Source: Allocoprobacillus halotolerans (GTDB lineage: Bacteria; Bacillota_I; Bacilli_A; Erysipelotrichales; Coprobacillaceae). From it: 64,000 nucleotides of DNA. The translations under genes and the position numbers were made by a program. Below are positions 39,874-51,248 of this stretch, piece by piece. Under the pieces are notes generated by a model. The model saw only the letters and a list, made by a program, of their open reading frames with translations, was not told the origin of the DNA and made no database searches. The DNA is taken from contig NZ_CP101620.1 in assembly GCF_024399475.1 (NCBI RefSeq), positions 434,001-498,000 of the forward strand, given 5' to 3'. Positions within the stretch are counted from its first letter, which is position 1, and every line of letters starts with the position of its first letter.

Positions 39874-40650
39874 CTATGGTATAAAATCTTTCCACAATTC
39901 TTGATAATCTTGTGGTCTTGAAACAAACATAAATTTATCTGGATTTTCTATAAATTGTTGATATATAGATTTCTCTTTTTCAATTTGAAATTCTGTATAT
40001 TGTCTAGGCTCTTTAATAATCAAATGACTTTTGTGATAATGAGAATTAGCAATAAATTCTATTTTATCTTGCTCTACTATTGGAAACCATGCAACCCCTT
40101 TATGGGCTCTGACATCTTGATAATCAAAACCATAATCCCTGACACACCACGCACCAAAAGTTAAGTTTTGATGTATATCAGCTACAATTGTACAATGTGC
40201 CCAACCCGGTGGTACAATTACAACTTCTCCTGGTTTTGCATGAACAGCAAAACATCTGCCTGGATTATCTATAGCTGTTTCTTGCATATAAATATAGGCT
40301 TCACCCGTCCAAATTTCATAAACTTCACATGTAGACATTTGACATGATGGAGACAAGGCGTGAATATGTCCTTGTGATCTCACAGGCTCTTTTCCCAGTT
40401 GTCCTTTGGCATAGGTCACAACCCCATAGAGAAGATTTCTATCTAACATCTCTTTTTTATCTTGATTTCTACCAACATCCATTGCAATCGCATAAACAAT
40501 ATCAGGACCTTGACAGTTAGGATCCATAAGATTTTGTCTTATGGAATCCAAACTTCTATTTTCAACTTGTGGTCCAAAAACGTCTTGACCATATCGAAAT
40601 CCCAAAGGATTATATAATGGGTAAATATCAAATCCTGGATTGAACTTCAT
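39874..40650 (-). CDS. Glucose-6-phosphate isomerase, cupin family, long form
   Basis: 258 residues of the same PF06560 family, with an extended N-terminus (PLYNPLGFRYGQDVFGP). Metal ligands: RSQGHIHALSPSCQMSTCEVYEIWTGEA carries the H-x-H and E (short segments GHIH and EVYEIWTG), and the last histidine is in VPPGWAHCTI. It overlaps the EIIC gene stop by 1 nt, so it is translationally coupled. Two cupin isomerases of different length next to a PMI suggest a pathway that isomerises an unusual aldose-6-phosphate in steps; that is inference. Confidence 0.82.
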   Translation of the reverse strand: MKFNPGFDIYPLYNPLGFRYGQDVFGPQVENRSLDSIRQNLMDPNCQGPDIVYAIAMDVGRNQDKKEMLDRNLLYGVVTYAKGQLGKEPVRSQGHIHALSPSCQMSTCEVYEIWTGEAYIYMQETAIDNPGRCFAVHAKPGEVVIVPPGWAHCTIVADIHQNLTFGAWCVRDYGFDYQDVRAHKGVAWFPIVEQDKIEFIANSHYHKSHLIIKEPRQYTEFQIEKEKSIYQQFIENPDKFMFVSRPQDYQELWKDFIP

Positions 40651-41926
40651 TATTCTTCACCATGACTTTCTTTTTCTGCTTTTAACAATTGTTTGTCATA
40701 TACTTTTACAAATGGCAAATAAATAAATGTTCCTATAATAACATTAATAATCTGGACAATGGCTCCCATAAACGATCCTGTAATTAACCATCCTGATATA
40801 AGTGGAGGACATGTCCAAGGAATATCAGTACCAAGTGGTAAAGGACAAATTCCTGTATACATAAATAACCAAGTGACAATAACATAGACAACCATTGTTA
40901 ATACCCATGGAATGAGTAATGTAAAATTTAATACAACTGGTGAGCCAAATACAATTGGTTCACTGATATTAAAACAGGCTGAACCAATAGAGATTTTACC
41001 CACTGTTTTCAATTGAGAACTTTTTGCAAAGAAAGCACATGCAATAATCAATGAACAAAACTGCATCCATATAAAACCAGTAAAAAATTGACCAGTAAAG
41101 ATATGTTCAGGAGCTTGACCATTCAATACTGCACTTTGATTGGCAACCATGGTTGCTGTCCAAATTGGCGTCATCACTGCACCTGCAATATTTTGACCAT
41201 GTAACCCCATAAACCATAGTACTTGGATAATAATAACAACAATAATTGAAGCAGGTAAACTTGCACCTAAAACTGTCATAGGTTTTTGAACAACTTCAAA
41301 GAAGAAAGTGTGAATATCTCCCCAAGGTGTAAATCCCATCATATATCTTATTGCAGCAATGACCATAAATGCACAAAATGATGGAATTAATGCTCTAAAA
41401 GGTTCAGATACCATTGGAGGAACACTATCAGGCATCTTAATTGTAAAATTTGATTTGATAAGTTTAATATAAACAAATGAACTTAAAAAACCAATAATCA
41501 TAGCTGTAAACAATCCTTGACCACCTAGCCATGTCAATGGAACAAAAGCAAATCCTGCTTCTTCATTATATCCCATTGGTGTTACAACAAGAAAACTACT
41601 TAATGCAATAATCATTCCAAGTAAGGGTGCTTCATTTTCTCGTTTTGAATAGTAATAACCAATAGCTCCCGCTAAAAACATCCCTATCAAACTCAAAGTC
41701 GCGCTAGAAATAGCATCCAAAAAGTAATAACTTCTGCCATAACTGTATCAGGTACAACATATTCAATAAATGGAAAACTTTGAATAATCAATGATAAACT
41801 TCCTGCAATAGTTAAAGGTAGTGTTGCAATAAACGAATCTCTAATAATTGTCAATATTTTATTATTGGATAATTTGATACTCATCGGCATCAATACAGTT
41901 TCTAATTTTTCTTGAAACGTATTCAT
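40650..41926 (-). CDS. PTS EIIC, lactose/cellobiose family, no cognate EIIA/EIIB (frameshifted)
   Basis: First gene of the isomerase operon. The N-terminal 77-codon frame (FQEKLETVLMPMSIKLSNNK) breaks after AEVIT. Adding one T to the minus-strand T5 run at 41719-41723 joins it to FLDAISSATLSLIGMFLAG and a normal 425-residue permease. Signatures: GLHGQNIAGAVMTPIW and NISEPIVFGSPVVLN. No EIIA or EIIB gene is found in the window. The promoter carries GTTATAAC-type operators also present before the GH1 gene at 43904-45289, so a phosphorylated beta-glycoside is a reasonable substrate. Confidence 0.87.
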
Positions 41927-41952
41927 AAAATTCTTCCTCTCTTTCTTTAATT

Positions 41953-42026
41953 GTTATAACATTACAACATTATTATAACAATAAAAAGAATGATTGTAAA
42001 GATATTTTGTTATAAAGTTATAACAT
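41953..42026. promoter_or_regulatory. GntR/UTRA operators before the EIIC-isomerase operon
   Basis: Two sites: GTTATAACATTACAAC at 41953-41968 and GTTATAAAGTTATAACAT at 42009-42026. Each is the exact reverse complement of part of the block at 45315-45338 upstream of the GH1 gene. All contain the palindromic core GTTATAAC. The GntR/UTRA regulator at 43107-43818 is the likely binder. Confidence 0.75.
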
Positions 42027-42255
42027 TTAAATATCTATAAAAGAAATAAACTTTTAAGTTCCAACAATAATAGTACTCACTTCATTTTCTTTTTATCCTA
42101 ATAAATAACTTCATCGCCTCTTTATAAATATCTCGTTATTAAAAACATGTATTTCTTATATGCATCTCATTCCTATCATCATATTCTTTAATCCTCTAAA
42201 AGCATTAAAAAAAGATTCCTGTTTAGAAATCTTTTCAGCATCATTTTCGATCTAT

Positions 42256-42541
42256 CTATTGTTTTTGTTTAAAGGCAAGCATTTTTTTGAAAAACAATTT
42301 GATTCTTTTCATCAATAGAATAATAGAAATTATAATTGATATATGGTGAAATGTATTTATATAAATGCTTTGAATACAACGGTGTGTTCCCTGCGTTTCC
42401 TGATAAAAAAGAGGCAACTCTCAATATTTCATTAAGAACTTTTTGCGCATAATCATAATTTCGAAAATGCTCAATACAATATTCCTCAATATTTTCCAGT
42501 GCCTCATCTATTTCTTTTGTTACTTTAACTTTATAAGCCAT
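42256..42541 (-). CDS. RelE/ParE-family toxin (probably frameshifted at C-terminus)
   Basis: About 90 residues with the RelE-superfamily fold pattern: VKVTKEIDEALENIEEYC, then FLSGNAGNTPLYSK and YINYNFYYSIDEKNQIVF. The printed frame ends at 42269 with FQKNACL. Removing one base from the T5 run near 42287-42291 or the A7 run next to it gives KMLAFKQKQ ending at 42256, which looks more like the family tail. Expected to act as an mRNA interferase or gyrase poison, neutralised by the upstream antitoxin, whose stop codon it overlaps. Confidence 0.75.
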
Positions 42542-42724
42542 ATTTTAAACGATGTTTCATTGCGAAATCATCAATATCCATTGTTTCTACTTCACCATTT
42601 ATCAATTTTTCATGCTTTAAATCTAATTCTTTTTGAATTCAATTTCTTCTACGAATTCTTTTAATTCTTCATCGGTCAATACGTTATAGGAAATACCATC
42701 AAAAACCATTTTTCTAATTTCCAT
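42531..42724 (-). CDS. Antitoxin of the RelE/ParE pair (frameshifted)
   Basis: Start ATG 42724 after AAGGAG. Reads MEIRKMVFDGISYNVLTDEE, then stops at 42623. Adding one A to the A5 run at 42630-42634 continues it through ELDLKHEKLINGE and MDIDDFAMKHRLKYGL to a stop at 42531 that overlaps the toxin start by 11 nt. About 64 residues, acidic, as expected for the labile partner that binds the toxin and represses the pair. The antitoxin subfamily is not recognised. Confidence 0.65.
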
Positions 42725-42867
42725 ATTACCAACTCCTTTGCTATTTAAAGTATACCATAAATATGATTTTTTTAATATACTAATCTTATATTCAATCATA
42801 TCTTTAATAACATAATCATTTATCTCAATAGCGTTCACTTTTTATAAAACAAGCTGTAATTTGACAG

Positions 42868-43003
42868 CATCTCATTTCAGGCATCAACAAAAGGATGAAC
42901 AATGCCCTGATTGAAAACAGGAATAAGACCATCAAGCTACAGGAGCAAATTCAAAAACAGAGTTCTCTATATATTAAATGAGAATGAAAGATTCAAATTA
43001 TAA
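42868..43003 (+). pseudogene. C-terminal remnant of ISL3-family transposase
   Basis: Plus-strand codons read ISGINKRMNNALIENRNKTI, the conserved tail of ISL3 transposases. After a one-base frame change they read FKNRVLYILNENERFKL and a stop. About 45 codons remain of a ~430-residue protein. Base composition is richer in G and C than the surroundings, in keeping with an inserted element. Confidence 0.65.
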
Positions 43004-43019
43004 GGAGGATAAAACCAAA

Positions 43020-43127
43020 ATGAAACGAGTGTCTAAACTGATTTTAGAAAATCCAGACTCCAATAATTGGAGAGCATGCGTTATTCTAGATTACCGAAAT
43101 CTTCATCTATTTAGAATCTATAACTAA
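43020..43127 (+). other. Possible 35-codon ORF after the IS remnant
   Basis: ATG follows AGGAGGATAAAACCAAA and opens MKRVSKLILENPDSNNWRA, a natural-looking protein start, but the frame ends after 35 codons inside the 3' end of the convergent GntR gene. It is probably the stub of a gene cut off by rearrangement. Family not recognised. Confidence 0.3.
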
Positions 43128-43818
43128 TTCATATCCAGTCGCTACATATTTAGAATATGTATATTCAATAGCTATATCATTAGAATAACCCATTCTAATA
43201 CGATTGATAATCGCTTCGTTTTTGTGAATGCCAAACATTTCCTTCTCTTTAGCGTTCATAATCGAAGCCGTCAAGCGTTCTTTGACCCTTGTAATAGGAT
43301 AGCCAGATTTTTGTAAAACATCATACATAGAACCATTCATATCTTTTTGATCATCAATAGGAACGATTGGACTTAAATAACTTTCATAATGAGTAACAGG
43401 TTTATTTTCTATATACGTTTGTCTTGTTAATCTCAAAACAGGCTGGTTAGCAGAAATACCAAAGAAATAAGCCACATCAATGGGTGGTATAACATATTCA
43501 AATGAAATAACACGTCTATCGTTAATATTATTTTTTCTTCAACACCATTAAAAGAAGATTGAAACAAAGTTTCCATTGTACTTTCTTTTTTAAAACAATT
43601 GTTCCTTTCCCTCTTTTTCTTGAAATCAGTTTAGAATGAATTAATTTATCCATTGCCTGTCTCACTGTTACTCGAGAAACACCAAATTCTTCCATCAAAC
43701 TCATTTCACTAGGCAAGACTTCTCCTTCTTTATATACACCATTAAGTATTCTACTTTCTAATACATCATATAATTGACTCCATAAAGGTTTTTCTCCACT
43801 TTGTGATTGTAATTTCAT
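43107..43818 (-). CDS. GntR-family regulator with UTRA domain (two frameshifts)
   Basis: Winged-helix HTH (VLPSEMSLMEEFGVSRVTVR, residues about 30-50) and a C-terminal UTRA ligand domain (LRLTRQTYIENKPVTHYES; IAIEYTYSKYVATGYE). The three pieces lie in different frames. Adding one A to each of the A6 runs at 43586-43591 and 43531-43536 joins them through KESTMETLFQSSFNGVEE, giving a normal ~238-residue protein (span is 1 mod 3, as expected for two missing bases). It follows the GH1 gene at 43904-45289. It is predicted to bind GTTATAAC operators before that gene and before the EIIC-isomerase operon. Confidence 0.85.
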
Positions 43819-43903
43819 TATCTTCCCGCCTTCCCTTATTAACTAATTTATATCATATTTTCCTATTTTTGTAAAACGAATAAAAGAAAAGACTGAAAAC
43901 AGC

Positions 43904-45289
43904 CTAATCTTCAAATCCGTTGTTTTCAGTGACTTCTTTAAACCAATCTGCACTTTTCTTCTTTTTTGTTTCTCCAGTATTTAAATCATATTCATAAAAC
44001 CCATAACAATTCTTAAATTGATGAGATGGTGACCATAAATCTACAAAAGACCACATATTATATCCTACCAGATTTGCCCCGTCTTCAATAGCTTTATGCG
44101 CCCAAATCAAATGTTGTTTCACATAATCAATACGATAATCATCTTGTATTTGTCCATTTTTATCTCTAAAACGATATTCATCTTGAATACCCATTCCATT
44201 TTCAGTAATACGCATTTCTGGATTGCCATATTTTTCCTTCATCAGCATCAATGAATCATAAATAACTTTAGGATAAATTTCCCATCCACGATCTTTGTTC
44301 ATTTGTCTTCCTGGCATAATATATGATTCACTAAAACTATCAAAAGTTATGGGAGCATCAGGATTCATTAAAGATGAACGACATTGTACACGTTCTGGAC
44401 TATAAATATTTAAACCCAAAACAGAAACTGTATTTTGCTTAATACACTTTAAATCTCCATCTAAAATATCAATCTTGGCTCCATATTTTCTTATCATTGT
44501 TAAATAATCATTATTGATAGTACCTAATAATAATGGTTCTTCAAAACATATTTGAACTAACAAAGATAAATCTTTGGCAGCTTTTAAATCTGCTTCATTT
44601 TGACTCCTTGGATAAATATAACCATGATTTAAGACTGTTCCAATCTTAGCTGTATAATGTCTTTCCTTAAATTTTTCAACAACTTTTGCATGCGCTAAAA
44701 CCATATGATAAACAGCATTATGTGCCAAATTCCAATCCATTAAATTTGGATAACAGGCATCATTTTGATATTTCATCATAACATCCACAATTGGTTCATT
44801 ATAGACATACCAAATATCCACTAAATCATCAAACAGCTGAAAACAAGTTTCACAATAAAAGACAAAAGAATCAATAATACTTCTTGATGTAAATCCACCT
44901 TGTTTTTCAAATAACAAAGGCATATCAAACCAATATAAGACTATTGATAATTCCATACCACGCTTTTTAAAAGCTGTAAACATATTACGATAAAATTCTA
45001 CTGCTTCCTGATTAACATGCTTACCATCAGGAATTAATCTTGCCCATAATATAGATGTTCTAAAACTATTATGAGAAATATCCTTAGCAAGCTCAGCGAA
45101 TTTTTCATAATCTTCATACCAGTTTAATGTTTGATCAGGTCCTACCTGATTATAAAAACGTTCTGGCTGCAAACGATAATATTCATCAAAAACAGTATAA
45201 GCTCTCCCTCCTTTATAAAGACATCCTTCAGTACCTAAAGCCCATACTGCAGAACCCCATTTAAAATTTTCAGGGAATGTATATTTCAT
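43904..45289 (-). CDS. GH1 family glycosidase (probable 6-phospho-beta-glycosidase)
   Basis: 461 residues; start at ATG 45289 after AGGAGGAGAAATT. Retaining glycosidase with acid/base Glu in YVYNEPIVD (near 165) and nucleophile Glu in RITENGMGIQD (near 365). It is strongly divergent from the two other GH1 copies in the window: the start motif is KWGSAVWALGTEG instead of [13 protein letters not shown], so the substrate pocket probably differs. The late part (SPSHQFKNCYGFYEYD) has the Lys-Tyr pair of phospho-enzymes. Shares operators with the EIIC-isomerase operon and is followed by the GntR gene. Confidence 0.87.
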   Translation of the reverse strand: MKYTFPENFKWGSAVWALGTEGCLYKGGRAYTVFDEYYRLQPERFYNQVGPDQTLNWYEDYEKFAELAKDISHNSFRTSILWARLIPDGKHVNQEAVEFYRNMFTAFKKRGMELSIVLYWFDMPLLFEKQGGFTSRSIIDSFVFYCETCFQLFDDLVDIWYVYNEPIVDVMMKYQNDACYPNLMDWNLAHNAVYHMVLAHAKVVEKFKERHYTAKIGTVLNHGYIYPRSQNEADLKAAKDLSLLVQICFEEPLLLGTINNDYLTMIRKYGAKIDILDGDLKCIKQNTVSVLGLNIYSPERVQCRSSLMNPDAPITFDSFSESYIMPGRQMNKDRGWEIYPKVIYDSLMLMKEKYGNPEMRITENGMGIQDEYRFRDKNGQIQDDYRIDYVKQHLIWAHKAIEDGANLVGYNMWSFVDLWSPSHQFKNCYGFYEYDLNTGETKKKKSADWFKEVTENNGFED

Positions 45290-45314
45290 AATTTCTCCTC
45301 CTAGTAACAAATTT

Positions 45315-45338
45315 GTTGTAATGTTATAACTTTATAAC
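45315..45338. promoter_or_regulatory. GntR/UTRA operator before GH1 gene
   Basis: Block containing GTTGTAATGTTATAAC (45315-45330) and overlapping ATGTTATAACTTTATAAC (45321-45338). Both are exact reverse complements of the two operators at 41953-42026. It sits 26 bp upstream of the GH1 start on the minus strand. Confidence 0.75.
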
Positions 45339-45481
45339 TATAATATAACATTTCTTTCCATAATGTCAATACCATTTGATAGAAACATTGCAAAAAATAA
45401 ATCATCTTATGCATAATACATGAAAAAAATATTTTTTAAAAATAAAATCATAGAAAATAAAAATGATATTTTATATAATAG

Positions 45482-46917
<1,436 letters not shown>

Positions 46918-46918
<1 letters not shown>

Positions 46919-46944
46919 AAACTTGTCATTTTGACAAGTTTTTT
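46918..46944 (+). terminator. Terminator of GH1 copy b
   Basis: AACTTGTCA-TTT-TGACAAGTT stem followed by a T tract; same stem sequence as the terminator of copy a. Confidence 0.85.
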
Positions 46945-46958
46945 TATAACATGAATTT

Positions 46959-47985
46959 TTAAAATAACTTACCTTTTTCATAAGCACTATCCAATGCTTG
47001 AGCAATATCATCCATTAATAATTGAGTATTTTCTAATCCAACATACATTCTAATATGTTCAAAATCCAAACAAGCTTGTATAACCTCTTAGATATTTTTG
47101 ACATATATCTTTAGGGGTTGAAATCATAGGATGATATATCTTTAATATACGAGAATCATTCTTTAAGAAATCTATGATTTCCTTTATACTTTCTTCCTGT
47201 TTCTCTAATCGAACTGGCAAAGTTCGTAAACCTCTTATAGCCAACCACGCATTAACTGGTGACATCGTTCCTCCCAACAAATTACATCCCAATTCTTCGA
47301 TTTTTTGCATCGTATCAAAATTGGTAACTAAAATACCTCCAACAATATCACTGTGTCCTCCTATATATTTAGAACAAGAATGAATCACGACATCTATTCC
47401 AAAACACAATGGATTTTGAAATAACGGTGTCGACCATGTATTATCCATAATTGTATAAATATTTTTCTTTTTAGAAAACAGACTAATCATCTCTAAATCA
47501 AGCATTTCAAATTTTTGTGAAGATGGACTTTCAAAGTAAATTATTTTTGTATTATCTTGAACATGCTGAAAAATATCTGCTGTTTCACTCACATGAATAA
47601 TTGTGCTTTCCACACCTAAACATTGTAAATGACGAATAAATTTTGATGCTGAACCATAAATAGTATTCACAACAAGAATATGTTGTGATTGTTCAATTAA
47701 TCCTAAAATAGCTGCACTTATTGCTGCCATTCCTAAAGCAAAACTTTTGACACATTCACCATTTTCTAACTTTGCAATTTTCTGTTCAAAAATCTCTAGT
47801 GTTGGATTTGCTCCTCTTGTATATGTAAATGCCTTTGTTTGATTCGTATTTACATCAACATAATGTTGAAAATCTTGAAATTGAAATGATGAAGTGAGTA
47901 CCACTTCTGGTGATACACTTGAATAAACTTTCTTTTAATCATTGATTGATAAACAAACTTCTGATAAATTTTCCATACTTTTCAT
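46959..47985 (-). pseudogene. Cystathionine gamma-lyase/synthase-type PLP enzyme, disrupted
   Basis: Cys/Met-metabolism PLP family. Present: TYTRGANPTLEIFEQKIAKL, MDNTWSTPLFQNP, and the PLP lysine in VIHSCSKYIGGHSDIVGG. Three defects are visible. An in-frame TAA interrupts the N-terminus (SIND-stop-KKVYSSVSP, start ATG 47985). The reading frame ends after RGYTSLFGF near 47060. About 50-65 residues of the C-terminal domain, including the WGG region, are missing before the true tail HIRMYVGLENTQLLMDD, which ends at 46959 in another frame. A short TTGGATTTT sequence at the join suits both sides. Not functional as given. Confidence 0.85.
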
Positions 47986-48182
47986 GATATTCTATATTTC
48001 CTTTTATTTATAATTATATAATATCCCTCATTTTTAGATTCTCAATTTTTTACATCAATTGAATTTAAACAAATATATTATAATGAATTTTTCGAGATTC
48101 ATCAAAACATCATTCATAAAAAATACATATTATATTTGTGAAATATCAAAAGTTCTTTTATAATGTTTTTGAGGTGTTATTA

Positions 48183-48611
48183 ATGAAAAAACTGAAATAT
48201 TTTATACCATCAATCATTATGATGAGTGTCATTTTTATGTTTTCCAATCAAACTGGAAATGAATCTTCAGGACTCAGTTCTCAAATTGTTGTATGGATTC
48301 AAACATATTTACATATGCCTATCAGTGAATTTATAGTAAGAAAATTAGCCCATATGAGTGAATATGCTCTTTTAACTTTCACATTCATTTATGGCTTTTA
48401 TCACAATCAATTCTCTACTAAAAAAATCATATGCTTAGCTTTATCATGTACTTTTCTATATGCCTGCAGTGATGAATTGCATCAATTATTTATTGGTGGT
48501 AGAGTTGGTCAATTCACAGACGTTCTCATAGATACAAGCGGTGGTTGTCTAGCAAGTTTGTTTTTTTATCTTTATCAATATCTATTTTCCAAAAATATCA
48601 AAGGAGACTAA
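48183..48611 (+). CDS. VanZ-family membrane protein
   Basis: 142 residues, start ATG 48183 after GAGGTGTTATTA. Four hydrophobic helices and the VanZ hallmarks: MFSNQTGNESSGLS (near 22), VRKLAHMSEYALLTF (near 55) and CSDELHQLFIGGRVGQFTDVLID (quoted by DELHQLF and GQFTDVLID, near 100). VanZ-like proteins affect cell-envelope properties and low-level teicoplanin tolerance. It is 3 bp from the GH36 gene, so probably co-transcribed. Confidence 0.88.
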   Translation: MKKLKYFIPSIIMMSVIFMFSNQTGNESSGLSSQIVVWIQTYLHMPISEFIVRKLAHMSEYALLTFTFIYGFYHNQFSTKKIICLALSCTFLYACSDELHQLFIGGRVGQFTDVLIDTSGGCLASLFFYLYQYLFSKNIKGD

Positions 48612-48614
48612 ATT

Positions 48615-50828
48615 ATGCCAATTGTTTATCATCAATCAAGTCAAACATTTCATATTTATAATCATCAAATCAGTTATATCTTTAAGGTGCTACAAAACCA
48701 GCAACTTGGACAACTTTATTATGGACAACATATCCATGATCAAAAACAATTCGATCATTTACTTGAGTTAAAACCAAGACCAATGTCACCTTGTCAGTTC
48801 GAAGGAGATTTAACTTTCTCACTAGAACATATTAAACAAGAATATCCTACTTATGGACATGGAGATATGCGCCATCCTGCCATTGATATAATACAGGAAA
48901 ATGGTAGTCATATTCTTGATTTTCAATATCAAAGTCATACCATCTTCAATGGTAAAAAGCCACTTAAAGATTTACCGGCAACCTATGTTGAAAATGAGAA
49001 TGAAGCAACAACTTTAACCGTAACCCTTTATGATGAAGTTATTCAATGCACCTGTCTATTAACTTATACAATTTATGAAGAATTACCTGTTATAACACGT
49101 CATGTTGAAATTCAAAATCAAGGACAAAGCGAACTTATTTTAAATCATATCATGAGTATGTCTTTAGATTTACCTGATTCAGATTTTGATATGCTGGAAT
49201 TAACGGGAGCATGGTCAAGAGAAAGACATGTGAAAACACGATCACTGACTCATGGCATTCAATCCATTTATTCATTAAGAGGACATTCCAGCCATCATTT
49301 CAATCCCTTTATCGCTTTAAAAAGAAAAAATTGCGATGAGTATAATGGAGAAGTTTATGGATTGAGTTTTGTTTATAGTGGAAATTTTTTAGCACAGGTA
49401 GAAGTTGATACATATGATGTCGCACGCATTACAATGGGTATACATCCTCAAGGTTTTTCTTGGCCTTTATCACGAGGTGAAAGTTTTCAAACTCCAGAGG
49501 TTGTCATGGTTTATAGTAAGACTGGACTCAATACCATGTCACAAACTTATCATCAACTCTATCAACATCGTCTAGCCAGAGGTATTTATCGTGATCAAGT
49601 CAGACCGATTCTTATCAATAATTGGGAAGCCACTTATATGGATTTTGATGAAGAAAAAATAATCTCTATTGCTAAAACTGCAAAAGACTTAGGCATCGAA
49701 CTGTTTGTGTTAGATGATGGCTGGTATGGAAACAGAAATAATGATCGCGCTGGTTTAGGTGATTGGTTTGCAAATCTGGATAAACTTCCAAATGGAATTC
49801 AAGGTCTATCACAAAAAATTAATAAATTAGGTATGAAATTTGGTTTATGGATTGAACCTGAAATGGTTAATAAAGATTCTCAATTATATCGTCAACATCC
49901 TGAATGGGTTTTACAAACACCTAAACGTTCAACAAGTCATGGTCGTCATCAGTATGTTTTAGATTTCTCTAATCCTGAAGTGGTCACATATATTTATAAA
50001 ATGCTATACAAAATCTTATCTACTTCTCAAATTTCTTATATCAAATGGGATATGAATCGTAGTATGAGTGAAGTTTACTCATCTTGTCATGATCATAAAC
50101 ATCAAGGTCAAGTCATGCATCAATATATCTTAGGTGTCTATCGTCTTTATGAAATGTAGATAAGACAATTTCCTCAAATTCTATTTGAATCATGTGCCAG
50201 TGGTGGTGGCAGATTTGACCCTGGTATGTTGTATTATGCCCCTCAATGTTGGGCCAGTGATGATAGTGATGCGATTGAAAGATTAAAAATTCAATATGGA
50301 ACATCTTTGGTTTATCCACTTTCTTCTATTGGTGCTCATGTTTCTGCGATTCCTAATCATCAAGTCTTTAGAAACACCCCATTACATACCAGAGCCAATG
50401 TTGCTTATTTTGGAACTTTTGGTTATGAATTAGATTTAAATCAACTCTCAGATTTTGAACGCCAAGAAGTCATGAAAGAAGTGAAATTTATGAAAGCATA
50501 TCGTTCTGTTTTTCAATTTGGAACATTTTATCGTTTACGTAGTCCTTTTGAAACTTCGGAAACTATCTGGATGGTTGTTTCCAAACAAAAAGATATCGCT
50601 ATTGTCGGTTATTATCGTCCTTTACAACAAGTCAATGCGAAGTACAATCGTGTCAAACTTCTTGGTTTAGATACCAATAAAAAATATCATGTTGCTATCC
50701 ACGATATTGATTGTTATGGTGATGAACTTATGAATGTTGGTTTATTATTGACAGATAATGCTAGTGGTGAAAGCAAAGATCATGTTGGTGATTATATCTC
50801 ACGTTTATATATTTTAAAAGCAAATTAA
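48615..50828 (+). pseudogene. GH36 alpha-galactosidase interrupted by an in-frame amber codon
   Basis: Cytosolic retaining alpha-galactosidase of about 737 codons, a normal AgaN/RafA length. Features: the N-terminal beta domain (MSPCQFEGDLTFSLE), LINNWEATYMDFDEEKI, LFVLDDGWYGNRNNDRAGLGDW, WIEPEMVN, and the nucleophile Asp in YIKWDMNRSMSE. A TAG at 50157-50159 follows LYEM; the same frame then continues IRQFPQILFESCASGGGRFD with the acid/base Asp and runs intact to 50828. Alignment to family members needs no gap, so this is a single nonsense codon, not an indel. Without readthrough the acid/base residue is lost. Confidence 0.9.
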
Positions 50829-50924
50829 ACAAAATATATCATAAAAAGTAAAAACTCTGCTTTGTGGAATTACATATACAAAAAAGACAAGAAAACTTGG
50901 CATATATCAGAAAGGAAGAGTACA

Positions 50925-51248
50925 ATGAACAAAGAAAAAATTTTAGCAATGAGACGTAAAGAAAATAAGGATACTGATGAACGAGAAATACAGGTTTTTG
51001 CAAATGCATCAAAAATAGGCATGGCTGGCGGTGGTGTATTGGCAGCAATTATTGTGCTATTTTCAAGAATTGTTGATAAGCCATTATTAGGTTTATCTGC
51101 TTGGGCAGTATATTTTTCTATGTTTGGTAGCAGGCGTCTTTACCAATTTATTCAAAATAAAGAAAAAACAAGATTGATTCAAGCAATCGTTGGTATTACT
51201 TTTGGATTAGCTTGTTTTGTTGGAATGATTGTTTTGGGGTTACAGTAA
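50925..51248 (+). CDS. DUF6442 family small membrane protein
   Basis: 107 residues; start ATG 50925 after AAAGGAAGAGTACA. An N-terminal soluble stretch with KILAMRRKENKDTDEREIQV is followed by three hydrophobic helices. This is the DUF6442 pattern, usually encoded next to a small XRE regulator as here, where its stop overlaps the regulator's ATG. Function unknown. Confidence 0.7.
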   Translation: MNKEKILAMRRKENKDTDEREIQVFANASKIGMAGGGVLAAIIVLFSRIVDKPLLGLSAWAVYFSMFGSRRLYQFIQNKEKTRLIQAIVGITFGLACFVGMIVLGLQ

